A DNA stretch of 64,000 nucleotides from NP936 sp002726085 (GTDB taxonomy: Bacteria > Acidobacteriota > Vicinamibacteria > Vicinamibacterales > UBA8438): the NCBI GenBank assembly GCA_036012905.1, contig DASCQF010000126.1, positions 1-64,000 of the forward strand, written 5' to 3'. The notes beneath the pieces are model-generated. The model was not told the DNA's origin. It searched no databases and was given only the letters and a program-made list of their open reading frames with translations. Shown piece after piece: positions 44,570 through 52,818 of the stretch (positions are counted from its first letter, which is position 1; every line of letters begins with the position of its first letter). The position numbers and the translations under genes were made by a program.

Positions 44570-44734
44570 AAATACGGTCGCATTCGGCCGCCGATGCATC
44601 CCACCAGGCGCGGCGCTGGGCTTCGGCTCAGCGGGGTCGACTGCTGCCGGTCTGCTCCCTCCTCGCGCCTACCGCGAGCTGTGTGCGGCATCCGTCGAGT
44701 CGGCCCTCGATGCGTGACCGTATTTTTGACCGGG
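44561..44734. repeat. Inverted-repeat element between BMC genes and dehydrogenase
   Basis: The left arm CCCGGTCATAAATACGGTC (44561-44579) and the reverse complement of the right arm, CCCGGTCAAAAATACGGTC (44716-44734), match at 18 of 19 positions. Partial pairing continues inward (GCATTCGG.../GCATCGAGG...). About 135 bp lie between and encode nothing obvious. It could be a MITE-like insertion or a large RNA hairpin. Confidence 0.6.
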
Positions 44735-44759
44735 ACCACTCGGACGGAGCCGTGGGGGG

Positions 44760-45032
44760 TCAGTCGACCAACCCGTTGGGGTCGACGATGCCGACGAGCG
44801 CGGCATCCACCGGGGCCGCGCGACGACCGAGGGCGGCGCCGGCGGCCCGCCCCTCGAGGACGAGCAGCACCAGTTCGCCGACGCCGGCGCCAACGGCGTC
44901 GACCGCCAGCTGGGTCGCACCCATCGGTCGGCCGTCACGGTCCACCGGCTGCGTCAACAGCAGCTTCGCCCCCTCGAGAGTACGGTCCTTCTTTGTCGCC
45001 ACGACGGAGCCGATGACCCTGGCGATCCGCAT
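44760..45032 (-). CDS. Microcompartment vertex protein (EutN/CcmL family), 90 aa
   Basis: A BMC-P protein that forms pentamers at shell vertices. MRIARVIGSVVATKKDRTLEGAKLLLTQPVD is the family start (a barrel with the K-x-x-x-L-x-G-x-K-L-L pattern). QLAVDAVGAGVGELVLLVLEG and VDAALVGIVD complete the domain. It is the third and last of three adjacent homologues in transcription order, with 7-30 bp spacing. Confidence 0.9.
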   Translation of the reverse strand: MRIARVIGSVVATKKDRTLEGAKLLLTQPVDRDGRPMGATQLAVDAVGAGVGELVLLVLEGRAAGAALGRRAAPVDAALVGIVDPNGLVD

Positions 45033-45039
45033 CTCCCGG

Positions 45040-45360
45040 CTACCCCCCGGTGGAACGACGACGTGAGGCGCGGCGTGACGGCGTGGTCGCGACAGCCTCG
45101 GTGCTCCAGTGGTCGCAGATGCCGGTGACGCTCGCGTCGGTCGGAACCACTCGAGGGTGAAACGGGAAGGCTGCCTCTCGGCCGCGAACGAAGAACACGT
45201 CTTCGCCAGCGCCGGCTCCGACTGAATCGACCGCCACCAGCGGCGCTCCCACCTTCTCGCGCGCCGCGGACAGCGGCTGCAGCACGAGTAGCGTGCATCC
45301 GGCCAGACCGGGGTCCTTCGCGGTCGAAACGACGTTGCCGATCACCCGTGCGAGCTGCAT
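45040..45360 (-). CDS. Microcompartment vertex protein (EutN/CcmL family), 106 aa
   Basis: Same fold: QLARVIGNVVSTAKDPGLAGCTLLVLQPL, then APLVAVDSVGAGAGEDVFFVRGREA and TDASVTGICD. It differs from its neighbours by a 20-residue basic, serine-rich C-terminal tail (from about residue 87), which could face the lumen or cytosol. Three distinct vertex proteins beside a single hexamer gene is characteristic of aldolase-type BMC loci. Confidence 0.88.
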   Translation of the reverse strand: MQLARVIGNVVSTAKDPGLAGCTLLVLQPLSAAREKVGAPLVAVDSVGAGAGEDVFFVRGREAAFPFHPRVVPTDASVTGICDHWSTEAVATTPSRRASRRRSTGG

Positions 45361-45389
45361 CGATGCGTGCTACCTGGAGGACTCAGCGG

Positions 45390-45665
45390 TCAGGCCGCGT
45401 CATCGGTATCGACCGCGTCGACGATACCGACAATCGCCGCGTCGATCGGACGGTCGGTGAGCCCAGCGGCCATTCGCGCCGAGCTGCCGCTGACCACCAG
45501 CACCGTTTCGGCGGCACCTGCGTCAACCGTGTCGACCGCCACCAGCGAGGCCCCATGCGCTTCACCATCGGGTGACACCGGCTGCACGAGCAACAGCTTG
45601 CTCCCGACCAGCCGGTCGTCCTTGCGGGTCGCGACGACGGTGCCTACCACCTTTGCGAGGATCAT
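45390..45665 (-). CDS. Microcompartment vertex protein (EutN/CcmL family), 91 aa
   Basis: Begins MILAKVVGTVVATRKDDRLVGSKLLLVQPV and continues ASLVAVDTVDAGAAETVLVVSG and IDAAIVGIVDAVD. The ATG at 45665 was chosen; an upstream start at 45689 adds eight residues that do not belong to the domain. It lies between the hexamer gene and the other two vertex genes. Confidence 0.9.
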   Translation of the reverse strand: MILAKVVGTVVATRKDDRLVGSKLLLVQPVSPDGEAHGASLVAVDTVDAGAAETVLVVSGSSARMAAGLTDRPIDAAIVGIVDAVDTDDAA

Positions 45666-45736
45666 GACGTCTAGATAGGAACGTGTCACACGAAGACGGC
45701 GCCCTCGCGTGGTGCGACGGCGGCCTGTCGGGCACG

Positions 45737-46024
45737 CTACTTACCCGTGCTCTTGCCGATCGGCAGGGCGTCTTCGACGTTGGCGTGGGGTCGCGGGATT
45801 ACGTGCACCGCCACGAGTTCGCCGACACGACGCGCGGCAGCGGCGCCGGCGTCGGTGGCCGCCTTCACGGCCGCCACGTCTCCCCGCACGATCGTGGTCA
45901 CGAGGCCCGCGCCGATCTTTTCCCAGCCGACCAGAGTCACCTTGGCGGCCTTGACCATGGCGTCCGATGCTTCGATCATCGCGACGAGTCCCTTGGTCTC
46001 CACCATTCCCAGCGCCTCGCCCAT
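45737..46024 (-). CDS. Microcompartment hexameric shell protein (BMC-H, PduA/CcmK-like), 95 aa
   Basis: Single BMC domain: EALGMVETKGLVAMIEASDAM, then VTLVGWEKIGAGLVTTIVRGDVAAVKAATDAGAAAA and GELVAVHVIPRPHANVE. This is the tile that forms the flat shell facets. It is the only hexamer gene in the window and has no circular permutation or second domain. It lies directly after the aldolase gene. Confidence 0.95.
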   Translation of the reverse strand: MGEALGMVETKGLVAMIEASDAMVKAAKVTLVGWEKIGAGLVTTIVRGDVAAVKAATDAGAAAARRVGELVAVHVIPRPHANVEDALPIGKSTGK

Positions 46025-46037
46025 TCCATGCCTCCAA

Positions 46038-46958
46038 CTACTGCAACTGCTTCACGGCATCTGCGATCAGTGCCGTCAGCTCGCGGTATGTTAATCGAAT
46101 TTCCTCATCCGAACCTAGCAACCCGGAACCAAGGTCCAATGGCTGACGACCGGAACCGCCATGGGATTCATCACTGGCGTCCCGCGTTCCGGCCCGACTG
46201 GAATCGACCGCCTGCGTGTCGACCACCTGCTCGCCAGGCTGCGCCGGCGCCTCGAGCGTTTGGCAACTGAGGTCGGGGCCGTTTTCCGGGTCCGTCGGGC
46301 AGATCGGCGCCGGTGCCGCGATGCCGTAGCGATCCCGAAGGTCCTGCAGCCGGTTCACCTCTTCTCGCGATAGAAGCCGCTCTCGGCCCAACTGTCTGGC
46401 CACGAGGCTGATCCGTGCGAAGTGCTCCACCGTTTCCATCTTGTAGTAGGCCGCAAACAGCTCATCCGCAACCGTCAGGGCGCCATGATTGGCGAGCAAC
46501 AACCCGTCGTGCGCGCGGATGTACTGCCGCACGGCATCGGCCAGCTCGCTGGTGGAGGGGGTGCCGTAATCGGCGATCGGAATGCTGCCCAGCGTGGTGA
46601 CCACCTCCGCCAGCACCGCGCGATCGAGCGGAATCCCAGCGACGGCAAACCCGGTCGCGGTCGGCGGGTGCGCGTGCACGACGGCCTTGATCTCCGGCCG
46701 GTTCTCGTAGACCGCCAGGTGCATGAGGATCTCGGACGACGGCTCGCGCTCACCGGTGAGCTTGCCCCCGGCGAGGTCGGTCGTGACCATCATGTCCGGC
46801 GTCATGAAGCCCTTCGACACGCCGGTCGGCGTCGTCAGTAGCCGGTCGCCTTCGAGGCGGACACTGATGTTCCCGTCGTTCGACGCGACAAAGCCGCGCT
46901 CGTGCAGCCGACGCCCGACTTCGACGATGTCGGCCCTGAGCCGCTCTTCAGTCTGCAT
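46038..46958 (-). CDS. Class II aldolase (fuculose/rhamnulose-phosphate type) with probable encapsulation tail, 306 aa
   Basis: A zinc aldolase. Zinc ligands are His95 and His97 (VVHAHPPTA) and His158 (LLANHGAL). The catalytic Glu76 is in SSEILMH, and SNDGNISVRL is the phosphate-binding loop. The enzyme domain ends near residue 205. A low-complexity linker follows (residues ~215-283, Pro/Gly/Ser/Asp), then a terminal amphipathic helix EIRLTYRELTALIADAVKQL. Such a linker plus helix is how enzymes are directed into BMCs. Homologues in BMC loci split fuculose- or rhamnulose-1-phosphate to DHAP and lactaldehyde. Confidence 0.88.
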   Translation of the reverse strand: MQTEERLRADIVEVGRRLHERGFVASNDGNISVRLEGDRLLTTPTGVSKGFMTPDMMVTTDLAGGKLTGEREPSSEILMHLAVYENRPEIKAVVHAHPPTATGFAVAGIPLDRAVLAEVVTTLGSIPIADYGTPSTSELADAVRQYIRAHDGLLLANHGALTVADELFAAYYKMETVEHFARISLVARQLGRERLLSREEVNRLQDLRDRYGIAAPAPICPTDPENGPDLSCQTLEAPAQPGEQVVDTQAVDSSRAGTRDASDESHGGSGRQPLDLGSGLLGSDEEIRLTYRELTALIADAVKQLQ

Positions 46959-46971
46959 CTACTGACCCGAA

Positions 46972-47241
46972 TCAGACGCTCGGTGCTCGCTTCCCCTGCT
47001 GAAACGCCGCGCGACAGTCTTCCGAGCAGAAATGGTGCACCTCGCCCCGACGACGCGTGGTCAGGGCACGCGACTGGTCGATGTAGGTGCCGCACACCGG
47101 GTCACGGACCAACCTGACCCTCTCTGCGGGAGGCACCTGCGGCCGGCTGGCTGCTCCTTGAACGAGACCGCCGAGAAACTTCCAGACGAGCCGCACCAGC
47201 AGCATCACGACCAGGAACCGGATGAGCCAGCCAAATACCAT
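46972..47241 (-). CDS. YHS-domain membrane-anchored protein, 89 aa
   Basis: One N-terminal helix (VFGWLIRFLVVMLLVRLVW) is followed by a YHS/TRASH-type metal-binding region: VRDPVCGTYIDQSRAL and HHFCSEDCRAAFQ. The family is linked to metal sensing or delivery. It lies 13 bp before the aldolase gene, so it is probably in the same transcript; a functional link is unproven. Confidence 0.7.
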   Translation of the reverse strand: MVFGWLIRFLVVMLLVRLVWKFLGGLVQGAASRPQVPPAERVRLVRDPVCGTYIDQSRALTTRRRGEVHHFCSEDCRAAFQQGKRAPSV

Positions 47242-47273
47242 GAGATAGCGGCAGGCAATGCGCGATCGTGCCG

Positions 47274-47861
47274 CTAGTGCGCGGCGCGAAGGCGTTCCAT
47301 GGCGTCGGCAGCGGCCAATGCCTCAGGGGTGCCAGGAGCAACGCGTAGAACCTCTTCCCAGGCCTCGAACGCGCCATCGAGGTCCTGATTACCAAAGGCG
47401 CGCACGATGCCGAGGCTCAAGATCGTCTTGGCATGCGCCGGGTCGACCTCGAGGGACCGGGCGAGCTGGGCCAACGCGCGTTCGGTGTCGTCGAGGTAGA
47501 AGTAGGCCACGGCGAGATCGGTGCTGACGTCGACCGCCTTCGGGTCGAGCGTGAGTGCCTCCTCGAACCACGGGATCGCATCCTCGAACTGTTGCGAGTT
47601 GAAATAGAGGTTGCCGAGATCGACGCGCACCTGGACGTCGTCCGGCGCACCCTCGGCGGTCTCACGCAACTGGGCCGCCCGCGTCTCATCGAGCGGCGGC
47701 GGCTCGGGCGCCGGCGGGACCGGGGCGGGGGGGAGCGGGGACGACGACGACGCGATCGCCTCAACCGGCTCCGCCGGCCGCTGGCTCCACACAATCCAGC
47801 CCATCAGACCGGCGGCGAGCACTAGCGAGGCGAGGAGTGGGATGGTCTCAGTACGATTCAT
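47274..47861 (-). CDS. TPR protein with N-terminal membrane anchor, 195 aa
   Basis: An N-terminal helix (IPLLASLVLAAGLMGWIVW), then a Pro-rich spacer, then about three TPR units (VRVDLGNLYFNSQQFEDAI, VSTDLAVAYFYLDDTERAL, TILSLGIVRAFGNQDLDGA). Likely periplasmic-facing scaffold protein. No partner can be named. Confidence 0.65.
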   Translation of the reverse strand: MNRTETIPLLASLVLAAGLMGWIVWSQRPAEPVEAIASSSSPLPPAPVPPAPEPPPLDETRAAQLRETAEGAPDDVQVRVDLGNLYFNSQQFEDAIPWFEEALTLDPKAVDVSTDLAVAYFYLDDTERALAQLARSLEVDPAHAKTILSLGIVRAFGNQDLDGAFEAWEEVLRVAPGTPEALAAADAMERLRAAH

Positions 47862-47936
47862 CAGACGTGTCGAGTCCCTTCGTGCCGATCATAGCAACGC
47901 TGCCGGAACAGCGTCCAGCGGGGCACACCGGCGGCA

Positions 47937-48644
47937 TCAACCAAGTAGGGCGATCATCTCCCGAACCGCGCGTTCGAGACCAACCAGCACCGCGCGGGAG
48001 ACGATGCTGTGACCGATGTTCAGCTCGACGATCTCCGGAATGGCGGCGACCGGCTTGACGTTGGTGTAGGTCAACCCGTGACCGCCCAGCACCTCGAGCC
48101 CCTCCTCGTGGGCCTTGCGAGCCGCCTGCTGAACCCGCGCGAGCTCCACCGTTCGGCCTTCGGGGTTGGCGTCGGCGTAAGGACCCGTGTTTATTTCGAC
48201 CGCGGTAGCGCCCGTCGTACGTGCCAAGGCGATCTGGTCGGGCGCCGCGTCGATGAACAGGCTGGCAGCGATGTCCGCCGTCTGGAGCCGACTCACGACA
48301 TCGGCGATCACCGTCTGGTGCCGCCCGATATCGAGCCCACCGGTCGTGGTCACCTCGTTGGGATGCTCCGGAACCAATGTGACCTGGTCCGGTGTCAGCT
48401 CGGTGGCAATCGCGACCATCGCGTCGGTCGCCGCCATCTCCACGTTGAGTCGGGTCGACACCATCTCACAGAGGAGCCGCAGGTCGCGGTCCTGGATGTG
48501 CCGCCGATCACCGCGTAGATGTATGGTGATGCCGTCGGCGCCGGCCAACTCTGCCAGTGCCGCCGCCGTCACCGGCTCCGGTTCGCGCGCGCGGCGCGCT
48601 TGTCGGATAGTCGCCACGTGGTCGATGTTGACACCCAGCCGCAT
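47937..48644 (-). CDS. pdxJ: Pyridoxine 5'-phosphate synthase
   Basis: Condenses 1-deoxyxylulose 5-phosphate with 3-amino-1-hydroxyacetone phosphate to PNP (DXP-dependent B6 pathway). RLGVNIDHVATIRQARR, GADGITIHLRGDRRHIQD, LVPEHPNEVTTTGGLD and VLGGHGLTYTNV are classic. The ATG at 48644 follows GGAGGG. 235 aa is normal. Confidence 0.96.
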   Translation of the reverse strand: MRLGVNIDHVATIRQARRAREPEPVTAAALAELAGADGITIHLRGDRRHIQDRDLRLLCEMVSTRLNVEMAATDAMVAIATELTPDQVTLVPEHPNEVTTTGGLDIGRHQTVIADVVSRLQTADIAASLFIDAAPDQIALARTTGATAVEINTGPYADANPEGRTVELARVQQAARKAHEEGLEVLGGHGLTYTNVKPVAAIPEIVELNIGHSIVSRAVLVGLERAVREMIALLG

Positions 48645-48678
48645 GATCCCTCCATCACGGTCAGACATTAGAAGTGGT

Positions 48679-48731
48679 GGCGAAGCCCACAGGCTTTCTC
48701 CTGTCTCCTGCCTCCTGTCTCCCGACTTCTA
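48679..48731 (+). repeat. Heptamer element between glmM and pdxJ
   Basis: GGCGAAGCC-CACA-GGCTT head followed by CTCCTGT, CTCCTGC, CTCCTGT, CTCCCGA, CTTCTAG units. Confidence 0.6.
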
Positions 48732-48742
48732 GAGCATTCGTC

Positions 48743-50092
48743 CTACCCGAGCTCTGCCCGCACGCGTTGCTCAATCGTCTCGGCGAGACCCTCGATCGCT
48801 GCCTGATCAGGTCCTTCTACCATGATCCGCACAAGCGGCTCTGTTCCCGAGTAGCGGACGAGTACTCGACCCTCCCCCTCGAGATCGCGCTCGGCCCTCT
48901 CGATGAGCTGTGACACCTCCGGGAGCTCCGCCAGCGCAGTCCGCCGTCGCACCCGCACGTTCACCAGCACCTGGGGCAACGGCACCAGGTCAGCAGCCAG
49001 GTCGGCCAGATCCCGTCCGGTCTCGATGACCGCCCGCGCAACTATCAAGGCGGTGGCCAGCCCGTCTCCGGTCGCCAGGTGGTCGGCGAAGATGATGTGC
49101 CCAGACTGCTCGCCACCGAGCGCGAGGCCGCGCCGGGTCATCTCTGCCCACACCAGCCGGTCCCCCACCGAACACCGGTGGACGGTAATGCCATCGGCGC
49201 GCAGGGCGTGCTCGAGCCCGATATTGCTCATCACAGTCGCCACCACCGCGCGTTGAGGCAGCCGCCCCTCCGCTGCCAGCCAGCGGGCCCCGATCAGCAA
49301 CACCGCATCGCCATTGACCACCGCGCCGCGATGGTCAACAAATACCACCCGGTCGCCATCACCGTCGAAGGCGGCTCCCAGCCGGCATCCCCGCTCGACC
49401 ACCGCCCGCGCCAACCGCTCGGGGTGTGTGGAGCCGCAGTCGAGATTGATGTTCCGACCATCCGGCGCATCGTGCAGCACGATCGGATCCATCCCCAGCC
49501 GACGCAACACGGCCGGCGCGATCTGGCTGGTGGCACCGTGTGCGCAGTCGACGGCGATGCCCAGGTCCGCTGGTGCCTGCACGCCGTCAAACAGCCGACT
49601 GGTGTGCACGATGTAGGGCTCGCCGCACGCGACGGTCTTGGGCGACGGAACCGGCGAATCCGGCACCACCCAGGTCTGGTCGGCGACCAGCGCCGCGATC
49701 CGCGTCTCGAGGCCATCGTCCGCCTTCTCGCCGCTTCCGGTAATGACCTTGACCCCGTTATCCTGAAATGGATTGTGCGAGGCAGAGACGACGATGCCGG
49801 CATCGAACCCGCCGTCACGGGTGAGAAAGGCGATTGCCGGTGTCGACAGGAGGCCGCCATTTGTGATGCTCGCCGCCTCGGTCGCCAATCCGCGCGCCAA
49901 CTGGCCGGTGATCCACTCACCCGACTCGCGCGTGTCGCGACCGATGAGCACGCGCAGGGAGCCATCCGGACGTCTGCAGGTCCTGGCGATCGACGCACCA
50001 AGCCGTGCAAGGGTGCGCTTGTCGAGTGGAAACTCGCCGGGCGTGCCCCGAACGCCATCAGTCCCGAACAATCTGGCGGAGGAGAGGTTCAC
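48743..50092 (-). CDS. glmM: Phosphoglucosamine mutase
   Basis: Interconverts glucosamine-6- and -1-phosphate on the way to UDP-GlcNAc. The active serine loop is VVSASHNPFQDNGVK, the metal loop AAFDGDGDRVVFVD, and the C-terminal RYSGTEPLVRIMVEG. RLFGTDGVRG starts the protein. It overlaps the cdaR end by 4 nt. The cdaA-cdaR-glmM trio is well known in Gram-positives. Confidence 0.96.
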   Translation of the reverse strand: MNLSSARLFGTDGVRGTPGEFPLDKRTLARLGASIARTCRRPDGSLRVLIGRDTRESGEWITGQLARGLATEAASITNGGLLSTPAIAFLTRDGGFDAGIVVSASHNPFQDNGVKVITGSGEKADDGLETRIAALVADQTWVVPDSPVPSPKTVACGEPYIVHTSRLFDGVQAPADLGIAVDCAHGATSQIAPAVLRRLGMDPIVLHDAPDGRNINLDCGSTHPERLARAVVERGCRLGAAFDGDGDRVVFVDHRGAVVNGDAVLLIGARWLAAEGRLPQRAVVATVMSNIGLEHALRADGITVHRCSVGDRLVWAEMTRRGLALGGEQSGHIIFADHLATGDGLATALIVARAVIETGRDLADLAADLVPLPQVLVNVRVRRRTALAELPEVSQLIERAERDLEGEGRVLVRYSGTEPLVRIMVEGPDQAAIEGLAETIEQRVRAELG

Positions 50093-51006
50093 CGAAGCCC
50101 GACCTGCACCGTTTGCGGCTCGACCTGGGTGACTTCAAACGCGCGGTGGGCCTCGACTGTCACCGACTGATTGTAGGTGCCGACCCCCAAACCGGCAAGA
50201 TCGACAAAGGCGCCGACCGCGTTGTTGTCGAGCCCGCGCATCTGGTCTGGGGGGCCATGCACGGTGACGGTGACAGACGCTGGTGTGACCGTGACAGACA
50301 CACCGGACGCCACGTTGCGCACACGCACCGGCACCTCAACCAGCGTGCGCTCCACGGGCGCTCGAACGATCTCCACCGTGACCCGCGCGGCGCGTGGCGT
50401 CTCGAGCCGCAGATTCGGGTCCTCCACACCGACCGTGACCACTTGCTCGACCGGCACCGCCAGGTTCGTCACGTCGATTGGCTCGGTAATCGCTTCGGTC
50501 AGCTGCCGTAACCGGCTCAGCGGGCCGACGACCGCCACGGTCGCAGGATCGGCGACGATCCGGGCGACGACGAACCCGGGGGCCGGCTCCCCTTTCACCG
50601 CCGGAAAGACCGGCACCATGCGGGGCGCCCCTTCCACCTCGAGCGTCAACGTCACTGTCGACGGGATCACCTGGGTGACCTCGACACCGAGCGGCGCACG
50701 GATGCGGCCAGCCGCCATATCGAACAGCCGCGTTCCTGGACGCTCAGCGCCCAGGTCGATGATCGCCGCCACTTCACCCGCCTCGAGACGCCGCAGCACC
50801 GCCGACGAGCCGCGCAACCGGACTTCCACCGTCTCCGGCAAATCCCCCAGGATCTCCACCGAGTCCGACAGATTCTCGAATTCCAGCGGAATCTGCAGAC
50901 CCCGCTCCGAGATCGGCTCCCCGGCGACCGTCAGCCAGAGCAGCACGGCCAACGCGATCGCGAACACCTTCAGCCCGAGGTCCCGAAAAAATGGAAGCGC
51001 CATCAT
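50089..51006 (-). CDS. cdaR: YbbR-domain protein (CdaA regulator type), 305 aa
   Basis: An N-terminal helix (LGLKVFAIALAVLLWLTVAG) is followed by about three YbbR repeats, with the characteristic V-x-V-x-G motifs (ETVEVRLRGSSAVL, ATVAVVGPLSRLRQL, SVTVTVHGPPDQM). In Firmicutes CdaR sits outside the membrane and modulates CdaA. It overlaps cdaA and glmM by 4 nt at each end, so the three are coupled. Confidence 0.85.
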   Translation of the reverse strand: MMALPFFRDLGLKVFAIALAVLLWLTVAGEPISERGLQIPLEFENLSDSVEILGDLPETVEVRLRGSSAVLRRLEAGEVAAIIDLGAERPGTRLFDMAAGRIRAPLGVEVTQVIPSTVTLTLEVEGAPRMVPVFPAVKGEPAPGFVVARIVADPATVAVVGPLSRLRQLTEAITEPIDVTNLAVPVEQVVTVGVEDPNLRLETPRAARVTVEIVRAPVERTLVEVPVRVRNVASGVSVTVTPASVTVTVHGPPDQMRGLDNNAVGAFVDLAGLGVGTYNQSVTVEAHRAFEVTQVEPQTVQVGLR

Positions 51007-51821
51007 GCGTCGAGCGGTCTCGCCTCCTCACGAGGCTTCAGTCGTGCACGGTGCAACATCAGCGCCTCGAGCCGATAGCGTAGCCGTTCCAGCTCGAGAT
51101 CCTGCTCTATCTGTCCGTCGAGCACCAATGAGAGACGGCCGGTCTCTTCCGAGACCACGAGCGCAACCGCATCGGTTTCCTCGCTCAACCCGATGGCCGC
51201 GCGGTGACGTGTGCCCAGATCTCTGCTGACTCGGGGATTGACCGTCAGCGGGAGAAAACAGGCGGCGGCGGCGACCCGATCCTGCTGGATGACGACCGCG
51301 CCATCGTGCATCGGCGCACCCGGGCGGAAGACACTGACCAGCAGGTCGTAGCTGACGGCCGCATCCAGCGGAATGCCACTCTCGACATAGTTGCGCAGCC
51401 CGATCTCTCGTTCGATCGCAATGATGGCACCCACGCGCTGCTCGGCCAACATCCGCAAGGCTACGACGATTTCCTCGATCGTCTCGTCGGTCGTCTCCGG
51501 ACGATTGAGATAACGAAAAAACGGCGCCCGCCCGAAATGCACGAGGGCGCGCCGGATATCCGACTGGAACAGCACGATCGCTGCGAAGACGATGTAGCCG
51601 AACATGTCGCGGATCAACCAGTCGAGCGTCTGCAGCGGAGTGAACTGCGACGCGTAGTACAGCACGACGATCACACCGCCACCAATGAGAATCTGTACCG
51701 CGTGCGTGCGACGGACCAGCTTCAAAAGCTCGTAGATCAGCAGTGAGACAATCGCGATATCGAGCAGGTCCCACCATCCGACCCGGTTCAGCCGCACCAC
51801 GCTGGTCAGACTCTCAATCAT
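51003..51821 (-). CDS. cdaA: Diadenylate cyclase (CdaA/DisA_N domain)
   Basis: Makes cyclic di-AMP from two ATP. Three N-terminal helices (residues ~15-80) anchor the DAC domain. The catalytic motifs are PMHDGAVVI (DGA) and GTRHRAAIGLSEE (RHR). The start ATG at 51821 gives 272 aa, typical of CdaA. It lies between folP and cdaR with 4-nt overlaps. Confidence 0.93.
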   Translation of the reverse strand: MIESLTSVVRLNRVGWWDLLDIAIVSLLIYELLKLVRRTHAVQILIGGGVIVVLYYASQFTPLQTLDWLIRDMFGYIVFAAIVLFQSDIRRALVHFGRAPFFRYLNRPETTDETIEEIVVALRMLAEQRVGAIIAIEREIGLRNYVESGIPLDAAVSYDLLVSVFRPGAPMHDGAVVIQQDRVAAAACFLPLTVNPRVSRDLGTRHRAAIGLSEETDAVALVVSEETGRLSLVLDGQIEQDLELERLRYRLEALMLHRARLKPREEARPLDA

Positions 51822-52714
51822 TGCGCGTGTCCTGCCTCCTGCGAGCCACTCGGCGCGGTCCCATTCGCCCGGATTCGATCCGCCACCTTCACCACCTGCG
51901 CCATCTCGCGCACCCGATGCACGCGTACGATGTGCGCGCCACCCAGGACCGCTGCCGTGACGGCGGCCGCAGTTCTCCACTCGCGGTCGTCCGCGCCGCC
52001 ACCGCCATCCTCGACCAAGAACGACTTTCGCGAGGGACCGACCAGCATCGGGCGGTCCAGCGGCGCCAGGCGGTCAAGGGCCGCCAGTGCCGCGTAGGTG
52101 TGTTCAGCACGCTTGGCGAACCCGAGACCGGGATCGATGATGATCCGGGAACGGTCGACGCCGGCGTCTATCGCCGCGTCGATCCGACCACCGAGCTCAG
52201 CGGCCACCTCTACGCCGACATCGTCATACTCGGCCTCACGGTACATATTGCGCGCTCGTCCCCGATTGTGCATCAGGACCAGCGCAGCGCCACGCGCTGC
52301 CACCACCGGTGCCAGCGCGGGCTCGTAGAGCAGCCCCGATACGTCGTTGACGATCACCGCGCCATGATCGAGCGCAACACGCGCGACCTCGGCTTTGTAG
52401 GTGTCGATCGACACCGGCACCCGCACTCGCCCCATTAGCTGGTCGAGCACCGGCACCACGCGCGCGAGCTCTTCCTCGACCGACACCGCGGAGGCTCCGG
52501 GCCGGGTCGACTCGCCCCCGATGTCCAGCAGATCGGCGCCGTCGGCCTCCATGTGCTGCGCGTGCTCCAGGGCGCGACTCGGGTCCAGGCACAGCCCGGC
52601 ATCGGAGAACGAGTCCGGGGTCACGTTGACGATCCCCATCACCAGCGTCCGGCCGCCGAGGTGGAGCGGGGCCATCGCCGGCAGCGGCACCGTGTAGTGA
52701 CGTCGAGAAGACAT
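51818..52714 (-). CDS. folP: Dihydropteroate synthase
   Basis: Condenses pABA with DHPPP in folate synthesis; the sulfonamide target. Motifs are MGIVNVTPDSFSDAG, LLDIGGESTRPGA, VSIDTYKAEVA, IIDPGLGFAKRAEHTYA and the C-terminal IVRVHRVREM. 298 aa is normal. It overlaps cdaA by 4 nt. A short CCTCCTG tract lies in its last codons. Confidence 0.95.
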   Translation of the reverse strand: MSSRRHYTVPLPAMAPLHLGGRTLVMGIVNVTPDSFSDAGLCLDPSRALEHAQHMEADGADLLDIGGESTRPGASAVSVEEELARVVPVLDQLMGRVRVPVSIDTYKAEVARVALDHGAVIVNDVSGLLYEPALAPVVAARGAALVLMHNRGRARNMYREAEYDDVGVEVAAELGGRIDAAIDAGVDRSRIIIDPGLGFAKRAEHTYAALAALDRLAPLDRPMLVGPSRKSFLVEDGGGGADDREWRTAAAVTAAVLGGAHIVRVHRVREMAQVVKVADRIRANGTAPSGSQEAGHAQ

Positions 52715-52740
52715 GACGGGTCCCTAGAGACCACCCCAAT

Positions 52741-52790
52741 GGAGGCAGGAGTCAGGAGGCAGGAGACGGGAGAAGCCGGGGGGCTTCGCC
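52741..52790 (-). repeat. Heptamer element, reversed, between ftsH and folP
   Basis: GAGGCAG-GAGTCAG-GAGGCAG-GAGACGG units run into a perfect hairpin GAAGCC-GGGG-GGCTTC and the head GGCTTCGCC. This is the mirror orientation of the copies at 24.7-48.7 kb. Confidence 0.65.
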
Positions 52791-52818
52791 GTCCTCTGGT
52801 CCGGCCTGGATGGGACCA

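Noticed and set aside
24706..52790. Heptamer elements as a CRISPR array
   Set aside because: Units are 7 bp without spacers, are degenerate, and are scattered between genes. No cas genes are present.
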